A stretch of DNA of 64,000 bases from Debaryomyces hansenii CBS767 (lineage: Eukaryota > Ascomycota > Pichiomycetes > Serinales > Debaryomycetaceae): NCBI RefSeq assembly GCF_000006445.2, contig NC_006049.2, positions 992,001 to 1,056,000 on the forward strand. Direction: 5' to 3'. Both the position numbers and the translations under genes were made by a program. Below are positions 9,952 to 18,864 of the stretch, one piece after another. How positions within the stretch are numbered: the stretch's first letter is position 1; each line of letters begins with the position of its first letter. The notes under the pieces were generated by a model that saw only the letters and a program-made list of their open reading frames with translations, did no database searches and was not told the DNA's origin.

Positions 9952-11361
9952 TTAATTCAATTGGACGTAATTTCCGGGAAATACACCGGTTTGACCGTTG
10001 TACTTTCCAGTCCACCACCCGTTGGTGTCTTCGGTTCTTTGTAAAATTTCGATGACCGCACCAGCAGTGAAGCTTAAGTCACCTTGGGCCTGCGCCGAGT
10101 AGTCGTATAATGCGGTACAAGTCTGGGCAGCAGGAGCACTTTGGGGAGTGGGAGGTGGCATACCGTAGGCACTTGGAGGAGTCGATACGGCTGCTGCAGA
10201 TGAGGATGGGGAGCTGTATCCGGCATACGAACCAGACGTTGGAGAAGCTATTTGGGCTCCATAGGCAGGTTGAGCGCCATAAGCAGGCTGGGCACCATAA
10301 GCCGGCTGGGCACCATAAGCCGGCTGGGCATCAAAGGTAGGCTGGGCGCCAGGGCCCTGGGGCGACTTGTAATCGCCATATTGTGGAGTTGTAGGCGACT
10401 GTACACCGTACTGTGACCCTTCAGGAGAATAAGGTGGCAACTGGTCTTGGGTAGTGCCACTGCCAGCCGTGCCTTGGGCCATGAGTTGATGACGTCTCTT
10501 GGTGGCATCTAATTTGTTTTTGGCATGCCCCACCTTGAAGTGGGTAATGCCGATGGCATCTGCACGTTCTTCGATGTCACCCTTCTTCATGGTGTACGCT
10601 TCGACGATGTCGGAGTTCAAGTCGAAGTACGGGATCTTCAATTCTTCCATTCTGGTGTACAATGTATAGAAAATGTTCAATTGCATGTAGTAGAAACTGA
10701 TGAACAAGGGCTTGATGAAATCGGATTGCATCTGGAACAACACGGGTAATTCGTCCTTCAACATATTGTTGTAGTAGTCGTATTCCTCTTGGGCGATCTG
10801 CATTTCTGCCTCCGCGCCGTACATTTTTTCTTCGTCCTTAGGAGTTTTCTCCTTCTTCTCGGTGTACTTGGTGTACGTCCGCTTCCGGCGATCCAAGTCC
10901 ACTTGTTTGTGTTCTCTCTTGGTGGCCATCTTCCGGATCGACTCAATCACCTTCAACAATTCCTGTGCTGGGTTGACAATTCTCTTTTCAATCAACTCCA
11001 AGTCCGGTTTCAATGTCTCCTTCAATTCCTTCACCACCTCTCTGTATTGTTCCGAGGCCTGGATCCCATCAGGATTGTCCTCTGGCACCGTCGCACTTGG
11101 GTCTGACAATCTCCCACTGATAGGCTTGTAAATTTCTTCAATAGCCTTGGAGAAGTCTATTTGATAATCTAACATCCCATTGACTGCAGCAAAATATCTC
11201 TTGGATTCGGTACTCAACTTCTTCGTTTCCAATTCCAATTCCCTAAACCTACGCTCGGCATCCATGTAAACAGCATCCAGGGTGACCTCTCCCATGTTCA
11301 ACTTCTGGCGGAACGTTTGAGGCGCCCTAACAATCGATTTCTTTAAACCTTTGAATGACAT
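9952..11361 (-). CDS. RVS167: BAR-SH3 amphiphysin-like protein Rvs167
   Basis: 469 residues. The N-terminal BAR domain (about 1-265; [57 protein letters not shown]) forms a curved coiled-coil membrane-binding dimer. A Gly/Pro/Ala/Gln-rich linker contains tandem AQPAYG hexapeptides. The C-terminal SH3 domain (about 408-469) has [15 protein letters not shown], the Trp pair in NGWWTGKY and [10 protein letters not shown]. With Rvs161 it drives scission of endocytic vesicles at actin patches. Length is close to the 482 residues of S. cerevisiae Rvs167. The gene is noticeably richer in G+C than its neighbours. It is divergent from the peroxidase gene. Confidence 0.95.
   Translation of the reverse strand: MSFKGLKKSIVRAPQTFRQKLNMGEVTLDAVYMDAERRFRELELETKKLSTESKRYFAAVNGMLDYQIDFSKAIEEIYKPISGRLSDPSATVPEDNPDGIQASEQYREVVKELKETLKPDLELIEKRIVNPAQELLKVIESIRKMATKREHKQVDLDRRKRTYTKYTEKKEKTPKDEEKMYGAEAEMQIAQEEYDYYNNMLKDELPVLFQMQSDFIKPLFISFYYMQLNIFYTLYTRMEELKIPYFDLNSDIVEAYTMKKGDIEERADAIGITHFKVGHAKNKLDATKRRHQLMAQGTAGSGTTQDQLPPYSPEGSQYGVQSPTTPQYGDYKSPQGPGAQPTFDAQPAYGAQPAYGAQPAYGAQPAYGAQIASPTSGSYAGYSSPSSSAAAVSTPPSAYGMPPPTPQSAPAAQTCTALYDYSAQAQGDLSFTAGAVIEILQRTEDTNGWWTGKYNGQTGVFPGNYVQLN
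10253..10348 (-). repeat. 18-bp tandem repeats coding AQPAYG units in RVS167
   Basis: Four perfect AQPAYG units flanked by degenerate AQPTFD and AQIAS units, encoded by near-identical 18-base direct repeats in the Pro/Ala/Gln-rich linker. Two adjacent units are the same at DNA level apart from at most a base, so the array is likely variable in copy number between strains. Confidence 0.9.
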
Positions 11362-11613
11362 ACTTCAATTAATTGCCTCCCTCTGTATACTTTCAATGTT
11401 ATTTTAACTATCTCCCTACTTGGTCCGTATGCATTTTCAAGCTCCAAGCAATCTGATGATGGTAGTGTGTTGCACAATTATTCTCAAATTGGTTACCCGA
11501 TGGATTTTGGCAGAATTTCAATTTGCAGCCACAAATCGAGTACAATTAACCACTAATAGATTTTCTTCTGTTATACGTCCCACACCTTTTATGGATCAGA
11601 TACTCATAGAAAG

Positions 11614-11663
11614 GTAAGTATCTGCTTGAAATACGGAACATCATTAATGGACGGTAATTTTAG
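11614..11663 (+). other. Candidate 50-bp intron at the 5' end of the peroxidase gene
   Basis: A consensus 5' splice site GTAAGT at 11614 and a 3' TTTTAG at 11658-11663 would join an upstream ATG exon (11591-11613, MDQILIE plus a split Arg codon) in frame to the peroxidase open frame. No TACTAAC branch site is present; the closest is CATTAAT at 11643. For that reason I rate it well below the MUM2 and CDC12 introns. Confidence 0.3.
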
Positions 11664-13611
11664 GAGAATGTCTGGTGAAAAAGAACCACATAGGCCACAG
11701 CCGACGGCCCTTGGGCGCTTCGAATTGATTATCAAGTTTGTATTTAGATGTGCTATTTTGCCATGGTTGCTATGGGAATTGGGGTTTCGGTCTTATTATA
11801 AGACTGTTCTTGGAGTATTTGATATGATATTCAAGGTATTACTGTTATTGATTGCTCCGGAAAATGGTGGATTGTTTAATGGAATCAGTGGGGATAATGG
11901 GCGGTACGGTGTAAATAGTGCCGGTGGGGTTGACATAGATGGATTGTTTGACGACGTTCTCAGGGAAGGAAAAGTTAATGTAGAAAAGAAGTCTGATACA
12001 TTTATTCTGAGGATCAATTCCAGGTACCGGTGGGTGATAGACGGGATTGAAAGCCAGCAAATATGGCAGTCGACCCGGGAAAATGTAGAAGAATTATACT
12101 TTATATTCGAGAAAGCGGATTACGTATTCGATAGATATGTCAAACACTCGCCGTTTTGTGTCTTGAACAAGTTGAACCCCAATGGAAAGAAGTCCCACTA
12201 TGAATATGACGGCATTCCCTTAAGTAAGTTCGAGGGCTTTGGGAGCTACCTTCTGTACAAACGCTTAGGAACTAAAACCCTCACAACCACAAAGCCGCAT
12301 TTACATCCAATACTTTCTTCTACAATGACTGCAATACAGAAACCAGTGGTAGCAAAACGCGAAGCTCCAAAAGCAGAAGTAAATCCCACCGTATCCAGAC
12401 TGACCCAAACTGAAACTATCAAGCCCACTAAGGAAAGGACTGTGAGCGTTTTTAGTCCCCCGGTGTTTAATTTTGCAGCTAACTCTTTTGCTCAGTCGGT
12501 ATCCAACGAATACAAGCATGCAAGTCCCAAACGTATCAAATTAGATAATTCAAGAGTTCAAGTCCCCAGTATAGTCAAGCCGAAGCAAGACAAACCGAGA
12601 CCGCCTGCAATCGTCACCAAGCCTCGGGTCATTAATATTGAATTTCCAAACAAACAGAAGTCTGGATTTAAACTTTTAATTAGGCCTAAACATGAACCGA
12701 GTATTAAAAAGCAGAAGCAAGGTATTGAGGTCTTATCCACCTCAAACACCAAGAGAATCACGAAATCTATATCAGTTGATGATGTAGAATACGTAGAGAA
12801 AGTTAAGCATGCAATCAAACAAGTATTACCCAAGCCCGATTATGACGATGGGTCCTTGGGTCCTGTAATTTTGCGACTCGCATGGCATTGTTGCGCTACT
12901 TACAATAAATTCACTGGTAATGGTGGTTCGAATGGTTCAACTATGAGATTTGTTCCTGAAATTACTGATGATGGCAACTCTGGTCTTGACATTGCACGTT
13001 CTGCACTCGAACCTATAAAACAAAAATTCCCTGATATCACCTACTCGGATTTATGGACTCTAGCTGGTAAAATTTCTATTCAAGAAATGGGGGGTCCGAA
13101 GATACCATGGAGATGCGGTAGAGTTGATTGCATTGACGATAGATATGTCCCACCCAACGGCAGGTTACCATTCGCATACAAAAATGCCAACCATATTCGG
13201 GAAACATTCGGTAGAATGGGGTTCAATGATAGAGAAACCGTCCTGTTATTGGGTGCACATGGTTTGGGAAGATGTCACAAGAGGTTCAGCGGATGGGAAG
13301 GAAAATGGACCGAAAACCCCACTTCGTTCTCTAACGACTTCTATAAGGTGTTGTTAGATGAAGAATGGAGTCTAGGAACGGTGCCGGAAACCGGAAAAGA
13401 GCAGTATTATAACAAAGACAAATCCCTAATCATGCTAAATACCGACATTGAGCTAATTAGAGATCCTCACTTCCTACATTTTGTTAAGCTATATAGTCAA
13501 CACCAAGCGACATTCTTTCAAGATTTTGCCAACGCCTTTGGAAAGCTCTTAGAGTTGGGTATAGAAAGAGATTCCAACGGTAACGTCTTACCCAAGAATG
13601 AGTTCTATTGA
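11647..13611 (+). CDS. Long fusion-like protein with C-terminal haem peroxidase domain (cytochrome c peroxidase family)
   Basis: 654 residues from ATG 11647; a spliced start at ATG 11591 would give 656. The C-terminal ~270 residues (from ~382) are a class I haem peroxidase. Distal R410-W413-H414 (RLAWH), proximal H538 (GAHGLGRCH), a Trp at 554 and D600 match the CCP catalytic set, so it should bind haem and reduce H2O2. The first ~380 residues are unlike CCP: a long hydrophobic stretch (24-70), a central region I do not recognise, then a basic disordered linker with PKRIKLD (294-300), which resembles a nuclear localisation signal. No cleavable mitochondrial presequence is evident. An internal ATG at 12325 would give a 428-residue form lacking the hydrophobic part. 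Function of the N-terminus is unknown. Confidence 0.75.
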   Translation: MDGNFRRMSGEKEPHRPQPTALGRFELIIKFVFRCAILPWLLWELGFRSYYKTVLGVFDMIFKVLLLLIAPENGGLFNGISGDNGRYGVNSAGGVDIDGLFDDVLREGKVNVEKKSDTFILRINSRYRWVIDGIESQQIWQSTRENVEELYFIFEKADYVFDRYVKHSPFCVLNKLNPNGKKSHYEYDGIPLSKFEGFGSYLLYKRLGTKTLTTTKPHLHPILSSTMTAIQKPVVAKREAPKAEVNPTVSRLTQTETIKPTKERTVSVFSPPVFNFAANSFAQSVSNEYKHASPKRIKLDNSRVQVPSIVKPKQDKPRPPAIVTKPRVINIEFPNKQKSGFKLLIRPKHEPSIKKQKQGIEVLSTSNTKRITKSISVDDVEYVEKVKHAIKQVLPKPDYDDGSLGPVILRLAWHCCATYNKFTGNGGSNGSTMRFVPEITDDGNSGLDIARSALEPIKQKFPDITYSDLWTLAGKISIQEMGGPKIPWRCGRVDCIDDRYVPPNGRLPFAYKNANHIRETFGRMGFNDRETVLLLGAHGLGRCHKRFSGWEGKWTENPTSFSNDFYKVLLDEEWSLGTVPETGKEQYYNKDKSLIMLNTDIELIRDPHFLHFVKLYSQHQATFFQDFANAFGKLLELGIERDSNGNVLPKNEFY

Positions 13612-13778
13612 TCTATATAGCTATTATATTTGATCGTAAAAATTCGGATTTTGCGACATAAAATTTCGTCATTTCTTTTCGTAATATCGGATGATTTTTT
13701 TTCCCAATAAGTAGAGATAAATTCTTCGAATTTGAATTTGATAGAAGATAAATAAAACATAGAATAAAAGATATAGAG

Positions 13779-15131
13779 ATGGTAGATATTCCAAGAATGG
13801 AGGACTATGAGGTCTTCCCAAATACAGGGTTTTTGCCCTCGGAGTTTCCTTTAGTTAAGTTACCACAAGAATATTATCAGCCATGGGAAATATTAGTAAA
13901 TAACTTGCCATCATTAATATTGACTAAAAAAATAAGGTGGCACATAGACACAAATTTACCTATATTATCTACAGATAAACTCAAAGACATTCCAGAGTAT
14001 AGAAGAGCTTATCAAGTGTTAGGATTCTTAGCGCACGCTTATATATGGGGAACTGACAAACCAACTAACAAGCTTCCGGAACAGATTGCCAAGCCTTTAC
14101 TTGAAGTATCAGAATATTTGAGATTGCCACCTATAGCGACATACGCTGGATTATGTTTATGGAATTTCAAGCAAATAATGCCTAGTGATAAAGAAGGCGA
14201 AAAATGGGACTTGGATAATTTGACAACGATAAACACCTTTACCGGATCCATAGATGAAAGTTGGTTTTATTTGGTCAGTGTTTACTTTGAGTACAAGGGA
14301 TCGTTTGCCATAAAGGCCGGTTTGGATGCCCTCGGCCATGCGCGTGATGGAGATACTAAGAAGTTAACGGAGAGCTTACAAAGTATGGCCCAAGCCATAG
14401 ACAGCTTAGGGTCAGTGTTGATGAGAATGGAAGAGATGTGCGATCCACATGTATTCTATTTTAGAATAAGGCCTTATTTAGCAGGGTGGAAGAACATGGG
14501 TGACGTAGGTTTAGACAAAGATGGAGTGATTTATGGAAGTGAAACCAAACCAAGATCATACGCTGGAGGTTCGAACGCACAGTCGTCATTAATTCAATTT
14601 TTCGATATTTTATTGGGAATTAAGCATTATCCGACCGGCGGAAGACCAGTTCCACATGCAACAACAGCACCAAAGGATGGTGAAAACAATTTCATGAATG
14701 AGATGCGTTCCTACATGCCTGGTGGCCATCAAGATTTTTTGATGAAGATTCAAGAAATAACAAATATCAGAGAATACGTTCTAGGCAGGTATGATTCTAA
14801 CCCAGAATTAACCTTAAGTTACGATGCATGCTTGGCGATGTTGAAGCTGTTCAGAGATAAACATATTCAAATTGTCACCAGATACATAGTTTTGCAATCA
14901 AAGCAGGCATCTAAAATGGGTTCTACTTCCACTTTAAGGTCCGGTTTGGCAAAATCCAAGAGCAAAAGTGGAGAAGAAAGAGGTACTGGTGGAACCGCGT
15001 TATTGCCATTCTTAAAGCAATGCAGAGATGAAACTGGTGATCCTGCTGCTGGTAGTTGGGGTAAAAGAATCCTTAGTGATGGTGTGATGAGATTAAAGTA
15101 TTCAAAATCGAATGGTATAAATGAGGATTAA
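13779..15131 (+). CDS. BNA2: Indoleamine 2,3-dioxygenase (tryptophan to N-formylkynurenine)
   Basis: 450-residue IDO-family haem dioxygenase, the first step of the kynurenine route to NAD. Conserved segments are AYIWG near residue 88, the Phe/Arg-containing SPHVFYFRIRPYLAGW-like block (here CDPHVFYFRIRPYLAGWKNM, ~227), GGSNAQSSLIQFFDILLG, and the proximal haem histidine in YMPGGHQDFL (~325). The end carries the family GTGGTALLPFLKQCRDET block. Length matches S. cerevisiae Bna2 (453). Codon 357 is CTG within YDACLAMLK-CTG-FRDKH, at a position that is Ser in human IDO1 as I recall it, consistent with CTG-Ser decoding. It follows the peroxidase gene by 167 bases. Confidence 0.95.
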   Translation: MVDIPRMEDYEVFPNTGFLPSEFPLVKLPQEYYQPWEILVNNLPSLILTKKIRWHIDTNLPILSTDKLKDIPEYRRAYQVLGFLAHAYIWGTDKPTNKLPEQIAKPLLEVSEYLRLPPIATYAGLCLWNFKQIMPSDKEGEKWDLDNLTTINTFTGSIDESWFYLVSVYFEYKGSFAIKAGLDALGHARDGDTKKLTESLQSMAQAIDSLGSVLMRMEEMCDPHVFYFRIRPYLAGWKNMGDVGLDKDGVIYGSETKPRSYAGGSNAQSSLIQFFDILLGIKHYPTGGRPVPHATTAPKDGENNFMNEMRSYMPGGHQDFLMKIQEITNIREYVLGRYDSNPELTLSYDACLAMLKLFRDKHIQIVTRYIVLQSKQASKMGSTSTLRSGLAKSKSKSGEERGTGGTALLPFLKQCRDETGDPAAGSWGKRILSDGVMRLKYSKSNGINED

Positions 15132-15346
15132 GCTTTAAATTATCTAGTTTAGGGATTGAGTAGTTAGCTTTATTTTTAGTTCTTCCGTGTAAATTGCACC
15201 TTATCCATATGACATAAACATATGTTTTACTTCAACCTATTTGTATGTGTTCGTAATGTCAAATTTTGAGTCACAAAAGAAAAAAAATTTCACGAATTTT
15301 CTATCTAGTTGTAGATACACCTTCCTAAACTCTCGTTTACCAGTTT

Positions 15347-16987
15347 ATGTTTCAAAGGTTACTCACATCTATTCCACGAAACTGTAATATAAGAAAGATG
15401 TCCGACGCTCCAATTGTTGCGGCAACTAAAGCAGCAGCTACCGCTGTTTCAAATGCTAAACCACAATCTTCGAAGAAAGCTAGTAAGAAGTCTAAGAAGC
15501 AAGACCAATTTTTATTAAAGACTCCAAAAGGTACTAAAGATTGGGCTGATAAAGACATGGTTATCAGAGAGGCAATCTTCGGTACTTTAACTTCATTATT
15601 CAAGAGACACGGGGGTGTAACTATAGACACGCCGGTTTTCGAGTTAAGAGAGATTTTAACTGGAAAGTACGGTGAAGACTCGAAGTTAATATATAACTTA
15701 GAAGATCAAGGTGGTGAATTGACCTCATTGAGATATGATTTAACGGTTCCATTTGCAAGGTTTGTTGCCTGTAACAGTATTAGTAGTATCAAGAGATATC
15801 ACATCGCTAAAGTCTATAGAAGAGATCAACCAGCCATGACTAAGGGTAGAATGAGAGAATTCTACCAATGTGATTTCGATGTGGCCGGTAACTTTGATAC
15901 GATGGTCCCTGATTCAGAAATTTTATCTCTTTTGTGTGAAGGTTTAACAAACTTGGGTGTTAAGGATTTTAAAGTTAAATTGAATCATAGAAAAATTTTA
16001 GATGGTATCTTCCAAGCGTGTGGTGTTAAAGACGAGGATGTTAGAAAAATTTCTTCTGCTGTTGATAAGTTAGACAAATCTCCATGGGAAGCCGTAAAGA
16101 AAGAAATGGTCGTTGAAAAGGGCCAATCTGAAGAAGTTGCTGACAGGATTGGTGATTTTGTTAAGTTGAATGGTTCCATTAGAGACGTTTTACAAATCTT
16201 ACAATCCAATGATTTATTGAAAGAAAATGAATCTGCTCAGAAGGGTATTGAAGAAATGAGTATCTTGGCAGACTATGTTGATGCTTTCGAAATTGCCAAT
16301 TTTACCGTCTTTGATTTATCATTAGCCAGAGGTTTAGATTACTACACAGGTTTGATTTATGAAGCCGTTACATCTGCATCTGCACCACCAACTAATGCCA
16401 ATGAATTAAAGGAAAAAGCTCAAAAAGAAAAGGCTGAAGTTGAAGATGCTTCTGAATACGTCGGTGTTGGTTCAATCGCTGCTGGTGGTCGTTACGATAA
16501 TTTAGTAGGTATGTTTTCTAATGGTAAATCAATCCCTTGTGTTGGTATTTCCTTTGGTGTTGAAAGAATCTTCTCAATAATCAAAGCAAGAGCTTCCAAG
16601 GAATTGGAAAGAATTAGCTCTTCACAAACGCAAGTTTTTGTCATGGCTTTCGGTGGGGGTGAAGGCTGGAATGGTTTCTTAAAGGAAAGAATGGCTGTTA
16701 CCAATAAATTATGGTCAGCGGGTATTAACACTGAATATTTATACAAGAGTAAAGCGAATATCCGTAAACAGTTTGATGCAGCAGAAAAGTCTGGTGCTCA
16801 AGTTGCTATAATTCTAGGAAAAGAAGAATATCCTCAAGGCCAATTGAGAATGAAGGTTTTAGGCCATGATAGCGATCAAGGTGAGATCATTAAAGTTGAT
16901 GAGCTTGTTTCAGTTGTTCAAGACAAGTTATCTAGCTTAAATAAGGACGGTTTAGATGAAATTACCCGTTTGATTAAAGGTTTGTAA
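15347..16987 (+). CDS. HTS1: Histidyl-tRNA synthetase, cytosolic and mitochondrial
   Basis: 546-residue class II synthetase. A Lys-rich extension (about 45-60) precedes the catalytic domain: TPKGTKDW, motif 1 region ([12 protein letters not shown]), motif 2 ([22 protein letters not shown]), the His-specific [13 protein letters not shown] and [11 protein letters not shown], and motif 3 ([10 protein letters not shown]). An anticodon-binding domain occupies the last ~110 residues. The first ATG gives [17 protein letters not shown], a plausible mitochondrial presequence. A second in-frame ATG at 15398 (MSDAPIVA) would give the cytosolic form, the arrangement known for S. cerevisiae HTS1. It is convergent with the desaturase gene, only 46 bases apart. 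Confidence 0.97.
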   Translation: MFQRLLTSIPRNCNIRKMSDAPIVAATKAAATAVSNAKPQSSKKASKKSKKQDQFLLKTPKGTKDWADKDMVIREAIFGTLTSLFKRHGGVTIDTPVFELREILTGKYGEDSKLIYNLEDQGGELTSLRYDLTVPFARFVACNSISSIKRYHIAKVYRRDQPAMTKGRMREFYQCDFDVAGNFDTMVPDSEILSLLCEGLTNLGVKDFKVKLNHRKILDGIFQACGVKDEDVRKISSAVDKLDKSPWEAVKKEMVVEKGQSEEVADRIGDFVKLNGSIRDVLQILQSNDLLKENESAQKGIEEMSILADYVDAFEIANFTVFDLSLARGLDYYTGLIYEAVTSASAPPTNANELKEKAQKEKAEVEDASEYVGVGSIAAGGRYDNLVGMFSNGKSIPCVGISFGVERIFSIIKARASKELERISSSQTQVFVMAFGGGEGWNGFLKERMAVTNKLWSAGINTEYLYKSKANIRKQFDAAEKSGAQVAIILGKEEYPQGQLRMKVLGHDSDQGEIIKVDELVSVVQDKLSSLNKDGLDEITRLIKGL

Positions 16988-17033
16988 ATGTAAATATTCT
17001 AATATAACGATATACATATATATTTATTCCTAT

Positions 17034-18152
17034 TCAATTAACATCTAATTTGATTCCAACATTGTACCCATGCTTTTCTTTGCCGTTTCTTTTGACTCTA
17101 TTCCACAAAGTATTTATATCACTAAAGCAAAACCACCAAATCACACCACACCAAGACTCAACCTGAGGCAATGGATCATAAAATTCAGCTGCAATCCTCC
17201 TTAATTCAGGTAATTTGGTCCAGGCGATGTATGGGAAATCATGATGTTCATTGTGATACCCAACATTCCAAGTTAACCTGTTCAAAGGACCGTAGTAAGA
17301 ATATGTCTCTTCTGGTAATAATTCCTTACTGATATTAGCCGTAGCCTTTTCAGAATTTCCAGATCTTGGTGTGTTGTTTTCATTCAAAACATAGTGTTCG
17401 GCGATGAAATGGCCGGCGCATGGATGTAACGACCCAGCCAAAAACGAACTCATGATAAAATAACCAAGGGATCTTCCACCCCAATTATGAACCATGAGAT
17501 AATCGACTAAAACCTGATAAGCAATGTTCAATAAGTGAATGTAGGTAAACTTGATCTGAGTGACAAACATTGGTCTTAACGCATAAAAAAGAATCTGGAA
17601 TATAGCAAAAAATACTTTGCCTAATACATTTGAAAGAAAAATACCCTCAAACTTGGTTGGTAAATCAGCATCCAAGTATTCATCGCCTAAAAACTTGTGG
17701 TGTAATTGATGATATGGCTGAAACGAAGCTGAATATGGAATCCCGATTGGCATATTCGTGAAAATTGCAAACAATTTATTATGAAGTGGCTTCTTGAATA
17801 ACAAATTATGGGATAATTCGTGAATAGCTAAGAATATTGCCTGGTTACACGTAGCACCGATCAAATATGCTAAAGCTATGAATTTGAAGCTAAAAAGCGA
17901 TGTGTTTCTTAAGTAATAGGCAACTGAAAATTGTAATATTAATATTCCAAAAATATACCATTTAGTTTTAGGTTCGTACCCGGTTAATTTTCTGACCTCT
18001 GGATACTTTGCCAATATTTGTTTTCTTCTAGTAACATGTGGTTCTGATTCCTTCGTCCAGTAGAATTCGTTTAGTACTTCAATTGTAGAATCCGCTGGAG
18101 GAGTTTCGAACGTATATGTTTCATTGTTACTTCTGTGTGTTATTTCACCCAT
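17034..18152 (-). CDS. DES1: Sphingolipid (dihydroceramide) delta-4 desaturase
   Basis: 372-residue integral membrane di-iron desaturase. The three histidine boxes are HELSHN (111-116), HQLHHK (148-153) and HNEHHD (300-305), with hydrophobic segments around 64-82, 88-109 and 180-245. The N-terminal EFYWTKESEPHVTRRKQILAKYP block (about 29-51) is the DES/DEGS signature. The enzyme introduces the 4,5-trans double bond of ceramides in the ER on the route to glucosylceramide. S. cerevisiae lacks this gene while CTG-clade and filamentous fungi have it, which fits the proposed origin. A 712-base upstream region separates it from the EST1-like gene. Confidence 0.94.
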   Translation of the reverse strand: MGEITHRSNNETYTFETPPADSTIEVLNEFYWTKESEPHVTRRKQILAKYPEVRKLTGYEPKTKWYIFGILILQFSVAYYLRNTSLFSFKFIALAYLIGATCNQAIFLAIHELSHNLLFKKPLHNKLFAIFTNMPIGIPYSASFQPYHQLHHKFLGDEYLDADLPTKFEGIFLSNVLGKVFFAIFQILFYALRPMFVTQIKFTYIHLLNIAYQVLVDYLMVHNWGGRSLGYFIMSSFLAGSLHPCAGHFIAEHYVLNENNTPRSGNSEKATANISKELLPEETYSYYGPLNRLTWNVGYHNEHHDFPYIAWTKLPELRRIAAEFYDPLPQVESWCGVIWWFCFSDINTLWNRVKRNGKEKHGYNVGIKLDVN

Positions 18153-18864
18153 TTTGTTTGAAATAATTACTACCTTACAGTATTAAATCCACTATAACTA
18201 ACTTTTTATGGCCTATTGGGAAATCGTTTAAGAAGAAAATTGCAGATCTTAAATGACACCATAAATATTTTCGTAGATCGAGATACTCGAAATTTCAAAC
18301 ACAGCCAAATTTGACACGACTAACTGATATAAATTTACGTTTTATACACTATTGCTATATTAATAGTCCTCTAAGACGATTATTATATTGGAATAATAAG
18401 CCTTAATATTATAGAGGAAATTTTACCGTGAAATTGATTTTATTCGAATTCTTTTAGTATAAAATGTTGTTCGAAGAGGTCTTTTTGCACCCGTTTATAG
18501 GTTTTACTAAAATTATACAAATTTATAGAGAAAATTAAGACTTGAATAAACATGCTTAAAAACCATATTTATATATGAACAGATGCAAGTGCTTACGCTA
18601 CGTAGTTACCTAGCATTATAGTTGAATCGGTTTTTAGTTGGAGTGACAGATAAAATTTATTGTATGTACTGTTTTGTTGAGTCTATAAATAAACAATATA
18701 TACACATACACATACTGGTAGCCCGAATAAGCTGTAACGTTATAAAATGCTAGATGATGAAACGAACCCTTGTGTCAAAAATATCAAGGAAATAGTAAAA
18801 CCTCATAATAATTACTCGCTTAGGCTGACCTCGTTTTTCCAATATTATATCTCCATTGAAGACT
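18153..18864. other. Intergenic: DES1 promoter / EST1-like 3' region
   Basis: About 710 AT-rich bases. The plus-strand open frame beginning at 18747 runs into the antisense of the EST1-like gene and is not supported as a gene. No tRNA, splice signal or repeat family was recognised. Confidence 0.55.
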
